Below are positions 5,883 through 6,383 of a stretch of 6,383 nucleotides of DNA, piece by piece (positions within the stretch are counted from its first letter, which is position 1; each line of letters opens with the position of its first letter). The notes below the pieces were generated by a model. It worked only from the letters and a program-made list of their open reading frames with translations. It searched no databases and was not told where the DNA came from. Origin of the DNA: Candidatus Stahliibacteriota bacterium (GTDB lineage: Bacteria; Hydrothermota; Tepidihabitantia; SM23-42). The stretch covers positions 1-6,383 of the forward strand of contig JAUWLY010000174.1 of assembly GCA_030613445.1 (NCBI GenBank), read 5' to 3'. The position numbers and the translations under genes were made by a program.

Positions 5883-6383
5883 ATGTTTTCAATTTTGTTT
5901 GTTACGTTACTATTTGCCCAAACTGGTGATGTGTTTCTTCCAAAGTGGATGACTCCAGAAGAAAGTTTACGAGTTCATGAGATTGGCAAGGGACATATTA
6001 TTACTGTTCCACCCGGTGGTTGGGTTGAAACACCTGGTGAATTCGAGCACTTAAAAGGTGTCTTTATTACCTGGATATACGGTCAATACAATTCTGTTTT
6101 CCGCGAGATCGTACGAGAATCAGGAGAAGTCTCAAAGGTGTACATAATCGTCGCGTCGAGTACTGAACAACAGAATATTACTGATTATTTAAATGGCAAC
6201 GGCATACCGCTTGATTCAGTGACTTTCTACATATGGCCGAGAAACTCAATTTGGATAAGAGATTATGGACCGTGGTTCATGCGGAAACAAGATAATATCG
6301 AGGGTATCGTGGATTTTCAATACAATAGACCGCGACCATCTGACGATACAATACCCTGGCGTATTGGTCAGCAATGGGGTATT
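5883..6383 (+). CDS. Secreted agmatine deiminase/peptidylarginine deiminase (PPAD-type) family protein, 3'-truncated
   Basis: The first 167 residues are present and the frame is still open at the window end. Residues 1-13 are a short signal peptide (MFSILFVTLLFAQ), so the protein is exported. The segment WIRDYGPWF (124-132) is the hallmark of the bacterial agmatine/peptidylarginine deiminase family; D127 corresponds to the first catalytic or substrate-binding Asp. It is followed by IVDFQYNRPRP (142-152), matching the VDF.(F/Y)N strand of the family. GVFITW (59-64) and VYIIV (86-90) fit the first beta strands of the pentein fold. The His, the second Asp and the nucleophilic Cys would lie downstream. 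Family members hydrolyse a guanidino group, giving either carbamoylputrescine from agmatine or citrulline from peptidyl-arginine. The signal peptide favours an extracellular protein-citrullinating or arginine-processing role over cytoplasmic agmatine breakdown. The known Porphyromonas enzyme is a T9SS cargo, so a sorting domain at the missing C-terminus is plausible but unseen. Confidence 0.92.
   Translation, partial: MFSILFVTLLFAQTGDVFLPKWMTPEESLRVHEIGKGHIITVPPGGWVETPGEFEHLKGVFITWIYGQYNSVFREIVRESGEVSKVYIIVASSTEQQNITDYLNGNGIPLDSVTFYIWPRNSIWIRDYGPWFMRKQDNIEGIVDFQYNRPRPSDDTIPWRIGQQWGI

Overview
The window looks like a chromosome segment (about 40% GC by eye) from an uncultivated bacterium that uses a type IX secretion system. 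Two consecutive proteins end in a type A sorting domain of the T9SS kind: a PNPF motif, then an IYD..GR strand, then a PAGVY/PEGIY strand. The short uncharged signal peptides, the shared surface-protein architecture and the repeat-rich intergenic DNA resemble candidate-phylum genomes such as WOR-3/Stahlbacteria. That assignment is inference from memory of such genomes, not a search result.

Layout, all genes on the + strand: (1) 1-384, the 3' end of a secreted protein with a T9SS-type C-terminal domain. (2) 451-2259, a secreted seven-bladed FG-GAP/VCBS-type beta-propeller followed by a beta-rich domain and another T9SS-type sorting domain. It is interrupted by one in-frame TGA at codon 53, inside the first blade, and the rest of the frame is intact. 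(3) 2260-2819, non-coding, with two identical 102-bp palindrome-rich direct repeats, two further hairpins between them, and a consensus sigma70-type promoter just before the next gene. (4) 2820-4232, a class III PLP-dependent aminotransferase, overlapping by ATGA with (5) 4229-5593, a phosphomannomutase/phosphoglucomutase. (6) 5582-5821, an AT-rich element of nested imperfect inverted repeats whose left arm contains the mutase stop codon. (7) 5883-6383 (runs off the end), a secreted agmatine-deiminase/peptidylarginine-deiminase family protein.

Two themes emerge. The flanking genes encode exported, probably surface-attached or released proteins (propeller, deiminase, sorting domains). The central pair is a cytoplasmic metabolic operon in which the mutase could supply mannose-1-P or glucose-1-P for surface glycans. 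Nothing in the window ties the two themes mechanistically. The most notable observations are the TGA inside an otherwise intact seven-blade propeller gene, the exact 102-bp repeat pair, and the inverted-repeat element at the 3' end of the mutase gene. I did not find a clearly new multi-gene system.
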